Source: JBBQZU01 sp041749535 (GTDB taxonomy: Bacteria > Bacteroidota > Bacteroidia > Flavobacteriales_D > Cryomorphaceae). Taken from it: 64,000 bases of DNA. The stretch's first letter is position 1. The number at the start of each line of letters is the position of its first letter. Both the position numbers and the translations under genes were made by a program. The stretch is taken from contig JBGTBE010000057.1 in the NCBI GenBank assembly GCA_041749535.1, positions 1 through 64,000 on the forward strand, read 5' to 3'. Shown here in pieces: positions 50,666-60,177 of the stretch. Under the pieces are notes generated by a model. That model saw only the letters and a list, made by a program, of their open reading frames with translations, did no database searches and had not been told where the DNA came from.

Positions 50666-53257
50666 ATGAAGTATCACCACATTTCCGCAATTGGTATTAT
50701 AATTTGCCTAATTCTATTGTTTGGCGGCACAGCCCATGCCCAGACTCAGAAAAAAAAGAAATCCAAATCTACTGAAGCCAGTTCATCCACCTCAGAAACA
50801 TCCAAGAAAAATGATATCAAATCATTTACTAAGGGTATGGTTCAGTCGGATGGCTTGTTCACGCTATATCGGGACACAATAAAAGGCACCTTATATATGG
50901 CTATTGATGGAGCGCAACTTGCTAAGGAGTACATTTATTTTAGCCATGTAACTGATGGTGTTGCTGACGCTGGCTTTTTTAGAGGGTCATACCGGGGTTC
51001 AAAAATTATCACATTTAAGAAGGAGTACAATAGGGTACTAATCATAGGTGAGAATACCAAGTTTTACTTTGATGAAGAGAATGAACTGAGTCGCTCTGCA
51101 GGAGCGAATATTAACCGCCCCGTGCTCGCCAGCCTTGATGTGAAAGCTTGGGATACAAATGGAACATTACTTATAGACGGGAGTTCAATCTTCCTATCAG
51201 AAGATTTTCAAATGATCAAACCCCCTACCCGGCCTGGGCAAAATGATGCCATGCTCGGAAAATTGAGCAAAGATAAATCGGTGATTGAAAATTTGCGCAA
51301 CTATCCTGAAAACACGGACCTTATCGTGGCTTACGTGTATGAGAATAGCAATCCTACGAAGTCTGGTTCTGAAGCTGTTACTGATGCTAGAAATATTACT
51401 ATCAAATACCAGCATAGCATTATTGAAGTACCTGAGAATGATTATAAGCCTCGGTATGATGACGCGCGAATAGGGTATTTTACAACGCAGGTAACAGATA
51501 TGACATCATTTGCCGCAGCCCCTTACCGGGACCTAATACACCGTTGGAATTTGGTTAAGAAGAATCCTGAAGCACCGCTAAGTGATCCTGTAGAACCAAT
51601 CGTGTATTGGATAGAAAATTCTACTCCTGCAGCATTCAGACCCATCATAAAGGAGGCAGGAGAACGTTGGAATACCGCATTCGAAAAAGCGGGATTTACA
51701 AATGCTTTGGTCATAAAAGAACAGCCAGATACAGCAGATTGGGATGCGGGCGACATCAGGTACAACGTACTTCGCTGGACCAGCTCGCCTCAGCCGCCTT
51801 TTGGTGGCTATGGTCCCAGCTTTGTGAATCCAAGGACCGGACAAATACTCGGCGCAGATATTATGCTTGAATTTTCAGCTGTATCGAGACGATTATTTAG
51901 AAAGGATGTTTTCGAGAAAGCGGGTTATTTGCACGATGAATTTCAGAAGGAAGGTGCAATTTTTGGTGTAGGACATGAGCATTGTTCTATGGCTGACCTT
52001 GTGAACCATAGCACTGTATTTGGTTTTTCAGCAATGCGCATTCAAAACACTGACGATGCTGCCCAAGAGCAGTTTGTCAAAGAAACCTTGGGACGGTTAA
52101 TTCTACATGAAATAGGCCACACCCTCGGCCTCACCCACAACATGCGCGCGAGCAGCATGCTCAGCATGAATGAGCTGAAAGATAAAGCGGTTGTGACGGA
52201 GAAGGGTCTCTGTAGTACAGTAATGGAGTATCCAGCTGTAAATTATCCGTCTACACCTGAAGCACTTACAAAATATTTTGATGACAAACCAGGTCCTTAT
52301 GACCTGTGGGTGATTGAGTACGGATACTCTCCTGCTCTACCCGTTTCAGTTGATGAAGAAGCAAGACTTGAAAAAATATTGTCGCGCAGTACTGAGTGGC
52401 AACTTGCATACGGCAATGATGCTGACGATATGCGCGGAAGTGGAAAAGGGATAGATCCTGACATAAACATTTACGACTTAAGCAGCGATCCGGTAGCTTA
52501 TGGAGTAGAGCGAATGACTTTGGTAAACGATCTTATAAGCAACATACTTTCCAAGTACGGTGCCGAAGGTGAAACGTACGAAGAGTTTTTTCAGGCGTAT
52601 TTGGCTCTATCGGGTGAATATGCCAATCAATTGACAATTCTCACCAGACAAATAGGTGGAGTACATATAAACAGGGCCAGGGTTGGTCAGGAAGGAAATG
52701 AGTCAGCACCATTTACACCGGTTTCTTTGAAAAGACAAAAAGCAGCCATGACAGCACTTTCTACCTATGGCTTTGGGCCAAATGCATTTCCGGCTCCTGT
52801 GGAGGTTTATAACCATCTACAGAGACAGCGCAGGGGTTTCAGCAACCCATATAGTGGAGAAGATCCCAAAATACATGAGCGAATACTCACCATCCAAAAT
52901 CTCTGCCTTGATCAATTGCTGAACGCAACTGTATTGGAGCGAATCACCAACAGCGTTGTGTATGGAAATGAGTACAGCCTTGACAAATACATGACCGACT
53001 TAACTGACGCAATGTTTAAAGCGGACGCGAACAGCAAGGTAAATACCATGCGTCAGAACATTCAAATAGAATATACTTCCCGTCTCGCTTCACTCCTTAA
53101 GAACGAGAATGACTATGACCATGTATCGCGGTCTATGGCACTCTATGAGCTAAAGAGAATCGATAGAATGATGCAGGCAGCCTCTTCGTTAGATACGCTA
53201 ACCAATGCGCACCGCGCGCATGTGAGGCAAATCGTAAAGAACACACTCGAAAGCTAA
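50666..53257 (+). CDS. DUF5117/DUF4953-type zinc-dependent metalloprotease
   Basis: An 863-residue exported protein with a signal peptide ending AHAQ and a Lys/Ser-rich linker. The N-terminal DUF5117 part (LFTLYRDTIKGTLYMAID) precedes a metzincin-like domain with HEIGHTLGLTHN (HExxHxxGxxH zinc motif) near residue 490 and a downstream STVMEYPAVNYP turn. The C-terminal half is helical. These proteases are common in Bacteroidota and have no assigned substrate. The ATG at 50666 is chosen because it starts the signal peptide. Confidence 0.93.
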   Translation: MKYHHISAIGIIICLILLFGGTAHAQTQKKKKSKSTEASSSTSETSKKNDIKSFTKGMVQSDGLFTLYRDTIKGTLYMAIDGAQLAKEYIYFSHVTDGVADAGFFRGSYRGSKIITFKKEYNRVLIIGENTKFYFDEENELSRSAGANINRPVLASLDVKAWDTNGTLLIDGSSIFLSEDFQMIKPPTRPGQNDAMLGKLSKDKSVIENLRNYPENTDLIVAYVYENSNPTKSGSEAVTDARNITIKYQHSIIEVPENDYKPRYDDARIGYFTTQVTDMTSFAAAPYRDLIHRWNLVKKNPEAPLSDPVEPIVYWIENSTPAAFRPIIKEAGERWNTAFEKAGFTNALVIKEQPDTADWDAGDIRYNVLRWTSSPQPPFGGYGPSFVNPRTGQILGADIMLEFSAVSRRLFRKDVFEKAGYLHDEFQKEGAIFGVGHEHCSMADLVNHSTVFGFSAMRIQNTDDAAQEQFVKETLGRLILHEIGHTLGLTHNMRASSMLSMNELKDKAVVTEKGLCSTVMEYPAVNYPSTPEALTKYFDDKPGPYDLWVIEYGYSPALPVSVDEEARLEKILSRSTEWQLAYGNDADDMRGSGKGIDPDINIYDLSSDPVAYGVERMTLVNDLISNILSKYGAEGETYEEFFQAYLALSGEYANQLTILTRQIGGVHINRARVGQEGNESAPFTPVSLKRQKAAMTALSTYGFGPNAFPAPVEVYNHLQRQRRGFSNPYSGEDPKIHERILTIQNLCLDQLLNATVLERITNSVVYGNEYSLDKYMTDLTDAMFKADANSKVNTMRQNIQIEYTSRLASLLKNENDYDHVSRSMALYELKRIDRMMQAASSLDTLTNAHRAHVRQIVKNTLES

Positions 53258-53273
53258 GGACTAAAAGTTACCT

Positions 53274-53819
53274 ATGAACATTTATCATTTCAGGGTGCTT
53301 CTCGACAGTACTAAAGATATATTTCGGGATATAGAAATATCTGAAAAAGCCACTTTCGCCGACCTTCATAGAGCATTGGTTGAAGCATTTCTATTTTCGG
53401 GAAATGAGATGGCCTCCTTCTACATGAGCAACGATACTTGGGATAAAGGCCAGGAAATTGCGCTCATGGATATGAGTGATGGCACGGAAGGAGTAATAGA
53501 CATGGAATCCACTTATTTGAATGATTTAGTGGTCGAGCCAGAATCAAAACTCCTTTATGTATATGATTTTTATAGAATGTGGATTTTCTTTGTAGAGCTG
53601 ATCGCAATAAGGCCAGCGGTTGCAGGCACAGTTTATCCCAATGTGATTCTCGCTGTAGGTATAGCTCCTGGAGAATACAGCAGGGAGAGCGCTGATGATA
53701 TGGAATTTAAGTCAGATATCGACGACTCCTTTTTCGATGATTCTCGCAGCACAGAAGATGATTATAATAGCGATGAAGAAGGCTTTGGTTCTTTTGATGA
53801 TGACCTGGAATATCGTTAA
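53274..53819 (+). CDS. pRiA4b ORF-3-like (IS1096 passenger TnpR) protein
   Basis: A 181-residue protein that starts MNIYHFRVLLDSTKDIFRDIEI, the signature of the plasmid pRiA4b ORF-3-like family, and contains LLYVYDFYRMWIFFVEL. The last 40 residues are highly acidic. Despite the family name it is not a recombinase and gives no evidence of a mobile element; the fold is unrelated to TnpR. It is 17 bp after the protease gene and 7 bp before miaA, in a three-gene unit. Confidence 0.87.
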   Translation: MNIYHFRVLLDSTKDIFRDIEISEKATFADLHRALVEAFLFSGNEMASFYMSNDTWDKGQEIALMDMSDGTEGVIDMESTYLNDLVVEPESKLLYVYDFYRMWIFFVELIAIRPAVAGTVYPNVILAVGIAPGEYSRESADDMEFKSDIDDSFFDDSRSTEDDYNSDEEGFGSFDDDLEYR

Positions 53820-53825
53820 GTAAAT

Positions 53826-54731
53826 ATGTCGCTTCCAGCCATTGTCGTAATTTTTGGACCAACGGCTGTTGGCAAAACCGCACTCGCTGTTGATGTTGCT
53901 TTAAGATTCAACGGAGAAGTAATCTCTGCAGACTCAAGACAATTTTTTAAAGAAATTTCCATAGGTACCGCAAAGCCTGATTTGGTGACCATGCGTGGAA
54001 TCAAGCACCATTTTATTAACAGTCTTTCCATCTCTGAGAATTATACCGCAGGGCAATTTGAAAAAGATGGACTAGAAAGTATAGAACAGATTTTCGAAAA
54101 TGGCAAATTACCAGTAATTGCTGGAGGATCAGGATTATATATCAGAGCATTAACAGAAGGCATTGACCATTTCCCATCCAATCCTACGTTGAGATCTCAA
54201 CTCAATGATATCTTAAAGAAAGAAGGAATCCATCCACTTAAAGAGAAACTTCAACAACTTGATCCTGAGCGATACAAACAAACTGATCTGAATAACCCCA
54301 TGAGGGTAATCAGGGCCATAGAGATTGCATCAACTGGAGTTCCCCTGGAACATATTGCAAAGAAGGCCAAACGAAATTTCCGAACACTCAAGATTGGTCT
54401 GAATATGGACAGAACAGCGCTGTATCAAAGAATTGATCAGCGGGTAGATGAAATGATGGCCTTGGGTCTTGAAAAAGAAGCTGAACAGTATATAAGCGAT
54501 CGAGACAAGCAGGCCTTTAACACTGTGGGGTACAAAGAAATGTTTGAATACCTGCTTGGAAATCACAGCCTGGAAGAGGCTGTGGAGTTGATGAAACGAA
54601 ATAGCAGGCGCTACGCGAAGCGCCAACTTACTTGGATGCGAGGAGAGCGTGACTTGCTCTGGTACAGCCCAGAGCAGAAAGATGAAATAATGAATTGCAT
54701 TCATTCTTTTCTTCATCCTGATCCGCATTAA
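53826..54731 (+). CDS. miaA: tRNA dimethylallyltransferase
   Basis: A 301-residue enzyme that transfers a dimethylallyl group to A37 of tRNAs reading UNN codons. It has the P-loop GPTAVGKTALAV, the substrate motif ISADSRQFFKEISIGTAKP, GGSGLYIRALTEG, and YAKRQLTWMRGER near the C-terminus. It works before MiaB, while mtaB at 29 kb modifies other tRNAs. It starts 7 bp after the preceding gene. Confidence 0.96.
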   Translation: MSLPAIVVIFGPTAVGKTALAVDVALRFNGEVISADSRQFFKEISIGTAKPDLVTMRGIKHHFINSLSISENYTAGQFEKDGLESIEQIFENGKLPVIAGGSGLYIRALTEGIDHFPSNPTLRSQLNDILKKEGIHPLKEKLQQLDPERYKQTDLNNPMRVIRAIEIASTGVPLEHIAKKAKRNFRTLKIGLNMDRTALYQRIDQRVDEMMALGLEKEAEQYISDRDKQAFNTVGYKEMFEYLLGNHSLEEAVELMKRNSRRYAKRQLTWMRGERDLLWYSPEQKDEIMNCIHSFLHPDPH

Positions 54732-54819
54732 CGTGGCATCACCTGACAGTTTTCAACAGGGTTGATAACTTCTTACCTTTTGTTGGGTTTTTGAGACGCT
54801 CTAACCTATCAATAAGGTG

Positions 54820-54827
54820 TAAATTTG
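54820..54827 (+). promoter_or_regulatory. candidate -7 box for the TPR gene
   Basis: TAAATTTG is an exact TAnnTTTG match 21 nt before the ATG at 54849. A TTTG at 54790-54793 is 26 nt upstream, beyond the usual spacing. Confidence 0.45.
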
Positions 54828-54848
54828 AAAGGGTATTTAAATACCAAT

Positions 54849-55205
54849 ATGCGCCAAGAAATAAAGAACATGACATCGAACCGATTGGAGCTCATTGCTG
54901 AAATGCTAGAAAAGAATCCCAATGATACTTTTCTGAACTACGCAGCAGCATTAGAATACCGAAAAGACAATGATCGCCCGAAAGCGATACGCACTTTCAA
55001 GAAAATTGTAGAAAGTGATCCTGATTACCTCCCCACCTACTATCAACTAGGAAAGCTGCTTGAAGAAGCTGGTAAAAACAAGGAGGCCATAGTTGTTTAC
55101 CGCAAAGGTTATGTTCTATCCAAGAAAATTAATGATTTGAAGGCCATAGGAGAACTTTCAGAAGCCCTCCTTCTGCTTGATGCAGATGTAGAAGAAAATT
55201 GGTAG
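54849..55205 (+). CDS. tetratricopeptide repeat protein
   Basis: A 118-residue protein with two tetratricopeptide-like repeats: LNYAAALEYRKDNDRPKAIRTFKKIVESDPDY (shortened) and YYQLGKLLEEAGKNKEAIVVYRKGYVLS. It has no signal peptide and is likely a cytoplasmic scaffold; the partner is unknown. The ATG at 54849 or at 54870 (MTSNRLEL) can be the start; a TTG upstream at 54825 overlaps the -7 box and is rejected. Confidence 0.8.
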   Translation: MRQEIKNMTSNRLELIAEMLEKNPNDTFLNYAAALEYRKDNDRPKAIRTFKKIVESDPDYLPTYYQLGKLLEEAGKNKEAIVVYRKGYVLSKKINDLKAIGELSEALLLLDADVEENW

Positions 55206-55429
55206 CATCAAGATTTCTGTCTGAATGATTAACGATCTAAGAATACTTTTCTATTCGTGTCTGCAAGCACTCCCTTTGTATGTATACCAAGTTGTGAAAT
55301 CATCGAACTTGCATATCAACAGGTATTCCAATAAACGAGAAAAACACACTCTTTGCATTTACTTTTGATCAATGATTTAATTCCAGTTCTTCCGCAGAGT
55401 ATGTGCATTGCTTATAATTGTGTGTGTTC

Positions 55430-55834
55430 ATGAAAAGAGTTGTGCTCGGACGAGTATTTCTGCTAATTGGGGTTGTTACATCATTATCCGGCGTGTTCCT
55501 TTTTATTCTTTCATTCCTATTTAGCGCATACGAAAGTGGAGCAGATTCTGAAATAATTCACCAAGTGTTGCGAAACCTAAACTTTGGAAGCGTAGCAATT
55601 CTCGTGATCGGAATTTTATTACTCTGCGGAGCATTGATGTTCAGAAAAGAGTATAAGTACGGAAAGCATCTTGTTATTATTTCATTGCTTGGCTTAATCG
55701 GTATCACTGCTTATTCCGTGTGGCAGACCAGTACAGTGTTTGGTATAAGTACCATTTTCGCCCTTCTTGCAACTTGCTGGATTGCGCTCACTTCAATTTT
55801 TGGTTACCTAATCGTACAAGCCAAGAAGAATTAA
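55430..55834 (+). CDS. hypothetical four-helix membrane protein
   Basis: A 134-residue protein with four hydrophobic segments separated by short loops: the first near residues 8-30, then FGSVAILVIGILLLCGALMF, HLVIISLLGLIGITAYSVW and a final segment ending SIFGYLIVQAKKN. The topology suggests a small inner membrane protein. No family is recognised. The ATG at 55430 is used. It precedes the S9 peptidase gene by 33 bp. Confidence 0.7.
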   Translation: MKRVVLGRVFLLIGVVTSLSGVFLFILSFLFSAYESGADSEIIHQVLRNLNFGSVAILVIGILLLCGALMFRKEYKYGKHLVIISLLGLIGITAYSVWQTSTVFGISTIFALLATCWIALTSIFGYLIVQAKKN

Positions 55835-55867
55835 CATTTACTTTGCACTTGAAATTAATTTACCCCC

Positions 55868-58000
55868 ATGAAGAAAATTCTGCTTGCATCCATTCCAGTA
55901 TTGCTGATAGCCTGCAATAGCGACAAACCAATGACGGAAACACAAAGCATAAAGTACCCAAAGACTGCGAAAATAGATTCAGTTAATGTGTATTTCGGTA
56001 CTGAAGTGAAAGATCCTTACCGATGGTTGGAAGATGACACTTCTCCTGAAACAGCAGAGTGGGTGAAACAGCAGAATATCGTTACTGACAGCATTCTTTC
56101 TCAAATTACCTACCGAGATTCCATCAACAGCCGACTCACAGAGCTTTTCAATTACCCGAGGCTTTCTGCTCCACAAAAAGTGGGCGACTATTATTTCTTC
56201 TATAAGAATGACGGTTTGCAAAATCAAGCGGTAATCTACTATCAACTTGGTCGAGATGGAGATCCAATGGTTTTTATTGACCCGAACACCCAAAGTGAAG
56301 GTGGCACAGTAGCCATCAATTTGTTGGGAGCGTCTAAGGACAATAAGTTTATGGCATATTCCAGATCGGTTGCAGGGTCTGATTGGTCAGAAATATACGT
56401 GCGTGAGATCGCTACGAATACTGACCTAAGTGACAAGCTCGAATGGGTGAAATTTTCAGGAGCTGCCTGGCATGGAGATGGTTTTTATTACAGTCGCTAT
56501 CCCCAGCCAGCCGAAGGCAAAGAACTCTCTGGAGACAACAAGCACCACAATATCTATTTCCACAAGTTGAATACGCCGCAAAGTGCCGATGAACTTTTTT
56601 ATAGGAATGATCAGGCACCAAACAATTACCATTATTGCGGTATTAGTGAAGATGGGGAATACTTATTCATGTATGCATCTACAGGAACTGATGGGTTTGA
56701 GACTTTCTACAAGAACATCAAGAAGAATGGTCCTTTGACCAAAATTTGTAGTGGTTTTACGAACAAGACAAGTATTGTTGAGCACGTGAATGGTAAATTT
56801 TTGGCCGTCACCGATGTAGGAGCACCCAATTACAGACTCGTAGCCATAGACCCATCTAATTATGAGCAGTCGAAATGGGTAGATGTAATTCCCGAAAATG
56901 AGTCTACACTTACAGGAGTGAATACAGGAGGTGGGTACCTTTTCGCCCAGTATTTAAAAAATGCCACATCGGCTATTTACAGAGCAAAGTATGATGGAAG
57001 TGAGTTAAAAGAAATCGTACTGCCTGCGCCTGGCTCTGCAGGTGGATTTTCAGGAAAGATCGAAGACAAGAGCTTATTTTACACCTTCACTTCCTTCACT
57101 TATCCCTCTACAATATTTGAGTATAATGTTGAAACGGGTGAATCTGAAGTATTTAACAGGCCTGAACTGTCATTTGATCCTGAAGCATTCGAGTCAAAGC
57201 AAGTATGGTATAGCAGCAAGGATGGCACCAAGGTCCCTATGTTTATTGTCTACAAAAAAGGGCTTGAGTTGAATGGCACCAACCCCACCCTTCTCTATGC
57301 GTATGGGGGATTCAATATTAGTTTAACACCATCATTTAGCACGTCAAACATTTTCTTTCTTGAAAATGGAGGGGTTTATGCACTTGCAAATCTTCGCGGC
57401 GGGGGAGAATTTGGTGAATCATGGCATGAGCAAGGCATGAATCTCAAAAAACAAAATGTCTTTGACGACTTTATCGCTGCTGCAGAGTATTTGATAGCAG
57501 AAAAGTATACAAGCGCAGAAAAACTTGCCATTCGAGGCGGATCAAATGGAGGACTTTTGGTTGGTGCTGTAATGACCCAGCGTCCTGAATTATTCCGTGT
57601 GGCGTTTCCTGCAGTTGGAGTAATGGATATGCTTCGTTTTCACAAGTTCACTGTAGGAAAGGGATGGATACCTGAGTACGGATGTGCAGATAGCTCCAAA
57701 GCAGAATTCGATGCCTTGTATGCCTACTCTCCTTTACACAATTTGAAGGATGGCACCAAATATCCATCCACAATGGTAACAACAGCTGATCACGATGATC
57801 GTGTGGTTCCTGCTCATTCCTTTAAATTTGCATCAAGATTACAAGAAGCTCACGCTGGTGACAACCCTGTACTGATTCGCATAGATGTAAACGCCGGTCA
57901 CGGTGCTGGAAAGCCCACCAGCAAGATTATAGATGAGCAAGCAGACACCTGGTCGTTTTTATTGTGGGAAATGGGCGTACGGAGCCTCGGGGCAAAGTAA
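55868..58000 (+). CDS. prolyl oligopeptidase family serine peptidase, lipoprotein
   Basis: A 710-residue S9A-type peptidase with a lipoprotein signal ending LLIAC. The N-terminal beta-propeller (DPYRWLEDDTSPETAEWVKQQN) is followed by the alpha/beta-hydrolase: PTLLYAYGGFNISLTP, nucleophile Ser in RGGSNGGLLVG, catalytic Asp in DHDDRV and His in NAGHGAG. It cuts short peptides after Pro, here in the periplasm or at the surface. Length and triad are normal for the family. Confidence 0.95.
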   Translation: MKKILLASIPVLLIACNSDKPMTETQSIKYPKTAKIDSVNVYFGTEVKDPYRWLEDDTSPETAEWVKQQNIVTDSILSQITYRDSINSRLTELFNYPRLSAPQKVGDYYFFYKNDGLQNQAVIYYQLGRDGDPMVFIDPNTQSEGGTVAINLLGASKDNKFMAYSRSVAGSDWSEIYVREIATNTDLSDKLEWVKFSGAAWHGDGFYYSRYPQPAEGKELSGDNKHHNIYFHKLNTPQSADELFYRNDQAPNNYHYCGISEDGEYLFMYASTGTDGFETFYKNIKKNGPLTKICSGFTNKTSIVEHVNGKFLAVTDVGAPNYRLVAIDPSNYEQSKWVDVIPENESTLTGVNTGGGYLFAQYLKNATSAIYRAKYDGSELKEIVLPAPGSAGGFSGKIEDKSLFYTFTSFTYPSTIFEYNVETGESEVFNRPELSFDPEAFESKQVWYSSKDGTKVPMFIVYKKGLELNGTNPTLLYAYGGFNISLTPSFSTSNIFFLENGGVYALANLRGGGEFGESWHEQGMNLKKQNVFDDFIAAAEYLIAEKYTSAEKLAIRGGSNGGLLVGAVMTQRPELFRVAFPAVGVMDMLRFHKFTVGKGWIPEYGCADSSKAEFDALYAYSPLHNLKDGTKYPSTMVTTADHDDRVVPAHSFKFASRLQEAHAGDNPVLIRIDVNAGHGAGKPTSKIIDEQADTWSFLLWEMGVRSLGAK

Positions 58001-58016
58001 ATTATAGCCAAACTGA

Positions 58017-59120
58017 ATGCGCAAGCATCTCGCAATTCGCTACATTGGAGTTTTAATTTTCCTTTTAGCAATTGTGGTGCGGGTAATTTTGGGATTGGAT
58101 GATTCGTTGTTCGAGACCGTCTACTTGCATGGTTTGTTTCCGAATATCAGATTTCTTCAATCCAGTTTCTCCGCTTTCAGTCCCCTACCGGGATATTATC
58201 TACTTTTCATTATTGTTTCATTTTGGTTTTTTGTAAGATTTCCAGGAATTTTGCGGGTAAGAAACGGCTCAATTCGGTCGGGTGCAGCCTGGATGCTCTT
58301 CGGACGAAGATTTCTGAACTTTACATGTACCGTACTTTCCGCTTTCTTATTGCTTTGGGGATATAACTACCTTGATATTGGGGTTTCCGGAAGGTTAGCA
58401 TTGGTGGAGTCGCCGGAGAGAAATATGCTCGGCAAAGCCTATATGGAAGCTATGGCAAGTGCGATGAATGCGCGCATGGATGTGCCCGGTATTCAAAATT
58501 TAGGTTCCATAGAAGATGTTACGGATTACCCCAATTCTGACATGATATCATCTTGGGTGCGGAATGAACTAAGCACCCTTGGCTATCCCACTAAACACGG
58601 CGTAACAGTTCGTTATTTAAAGCCGGATGGCCTTCTCAGAAGGCTAAGTATTTCGGGGATTTACAATCCATTTTTTGGTGATGCACACGTAGACAACGCA
58701 CTTGGCCCTCTCCTCAGAACATTCACAGCGGCCCACGAGATAGCACACGCTTACGGCGTATGCAGCGAAGCTGATGCGAATTTTGTTGCCTGGATAGCCT
58801 GCCGAAACAGTGGTGACCCTTTGGCCGAGTACGCAGCTGAGTATGTACTCTGGAGACACCTCGCTGCTGAAGTTAACAAAGTGCTCCCAGTTGAGACCCT
58901 TGAAAATCTGGTAGCTGCTATTCCAGAACCATTGAGACAAGATCGAACTGCAATTTGGAGTAATTACCACCGTTACAAAGGCTATTTCCCCGAAATATCG
59001 AGTTCGCTGAACGACACCTACCTAAAACTGCAAGGAGTGGAAGCCGGGGTAGATGATTACGATGGTTTTGTGAATTTATGGTTTGATTACAATTGGACGG
59101 TTCTCAATAAACAATATTAA
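58017..59120 (+). CDS. DUF3810 membrane protein, zinc-peptidase-like
   Basis: A 367-residue protein with three hydrophobic segments in the first 120 residues. The soluble part carries HEIAHAYG (HExxH) at about residue 241, followed by CSEADANFVAWIAC, where the Glu could be the third zinc ligand, as in membrane-anchored gluzincins. The DUF3810 family is uncharacterised, so the peptidase activity is inferred from the motif only. It follows the S9 gene by 16 bp and overlaps the convergent anti-sigma-like gene by 17 bp. Confidence 0.88.
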   Translation: MRKHLAIRYIGVLIFLLAIVVRVILGLDDSLFETVYLHGLFPNIRFLQSSFSAFSPLPGYYLLFIIVSFWFFVRFPGILRVRNGSIRSGAAWMLFGRRFLNFTCTVLSAFLLLWGYNYLDIGVSGRLALVESPERNMLGKAYMEAMASAMNARMDVPGIQNLGSIEDVTDYPNSDMISSWVRNELSTLGYPTKHGVTVRYLKPDGLLRRLSISGIYNPFFGDAHVDNALGPLLRTFTAAHEIAHAYGVCSEADANFVAWIACRNSGDPLAEYAAEYVLWRHLAAEVNKVLPVETLENLVAAIPEPLRQDRTAIWSNYHRYKGYFPEISSSLNDTYLKLQGVEAGVDDYDGFVNLWFDYNWTVLNKQY

Positions 59121-60177
59121 GGCGTTTGAAGAAACTGTATTCTTGACCATCAATTCCGCGGGCTCTGATCACGGCGAAATAAAACTCACCGTCACCACCA
59201 TGCACACTGCGCTCGTACTCCCACGCAGTATGGATATTGAATGTCTCAAAGACAGACTTACCCTTAGAATTCACAATGTTAAGCTGAAACTCGGCTATGT
59301 GCAAGCCTTCCACCTTGTAGGTGTCGTTGAGTCCATCTCCATTCGGAGTGAAGCTATCTGGAGCTAGCAGGTTAGAACCTTCCAACACTTCTATTGTAGC
59401 CGCGTCTGTTTTCGTGTTTCCTTGCCCGTCTTCTACAGTGAGGAATACTGAATAAATTCCAGGCTCGGTATAGGTAACTGACGCAAGAGCTTGCTCAGAC
59501 TTGCCTTTGGCACCAAAATCCCAATGTTGCTGATCACCATGTCCAATATTCTCAAAGCTCACTATGAGTGGAGTGTAACCTTTGTATGCACTTGCTTTGA
59601 TAATGGCGCTTGCATTTTCCGATGCAGTTGGTTGTGTATTTTCACGCCCTGAAATTTGCTCAGATACTGGTTTTGGTGTCCACACATTATTCAGTTTCGG
59701 GGTGCTCGAAGCAGCGGGCAAAGCTGCATCTGCAGAAGCTTGTGGGATACTTTCAGATTCGTGGTCTTGATTCTCTACTTTCTGAGATCCATCGCTGGAT
59801 GTTTTGGCAGGTTGGCTATTTATATTTTCATACACGTCAATGGATGAATTGCTTTCTGCTTGCTTGTCCTCAACATTTTCAATAACAACAGAGGCAATGG
59901 ACTTATGGTCTGGATTGGAATCGGTTTTCTCTTCAATAACCATTGATGTGGATGCTTTCTGGGAAACATTCACTTCTCTGTAACTGCTGTATACTGCGAG
60001 CCCCGAAAGGATGATGAGACCCACTGCCACATTCGCAGCGAATCCCATATTACTGGAAATATTCTTTACCGGAGCCTTAATTTGTGATGATATTGCGGCC
60101 CAGACTCCTGCATCTACCGGGGCTTCCATGTTGCGCAGGATGCGCCCCACATTCATATCAAATATATCCTTATTCAC
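59104..60177 (-). CDS. anti-sigma-like membrane protein with PKD and T9SS type B C-terminal domains
   Basis: A 357-residue protein. Residues 1-44 are cytoplasmic and resemble the short N-terminal region of Bacteroidota anti-sigma factors (NVGRILRNMEAP, VWAAISSQI). A single membrane helix spans about 45-64. A low-complexity Ser/Glu/Asn-rich linker runs to about 195. A PKD-like domain follows at about 197-266 (HWDFG, YTEPGIYSVFLTVEDGQGN). The last 86 residues match the gliding-motility C-terminal domain that sorts proteins by T9SS (SFTPNGDGLNDTY, FQLNIVNSKGKSVFET). The gene overlaps the ECF sigma gene by 8 bp. It probably holds the sigma factor at the membrane. A sorting domain on a membrane-anchored protein is unusual. 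Confidence 0.82.
   Translation of the reverse strand: MNKDIFDMNVGRILRNMEAPVDAGVWAAISSQIKAPVKNISSNMGFAANVAVGLIILSGLAVYSSYREVNVSQKASTSMVIEEKTDSNPDHKSIASVVIENVEDKQAESNSSIDVYENINSQPAKTSSDGSQKVENQDHESESIPQASADAALPAASSTPKLNNVWTPKPVSEQISGRENTQPTASENASAIIKASAYKGYTPLIVSFENIGHGDQQHWDFGAKGKSEQALASVTYTEPGIYSVFLTVEDGQGNTKTDAATIEVLEGSNLLAPDSFTPNGDGLNDTYKVEGLHIAEFQLNIVNSKGKSVFETFNIHTAWEYERSVHGGDGEFYFAVIRARGIDGQEYSFFKRLNIVY

Noticed and set aside
53274..53819. Mobile element suggested by the IS1096/TnpR family label
   Set aside because: The label is historical; there is no transposase, inverted repeat or direct repeat around the gene, and it sits in an operon with miaA.
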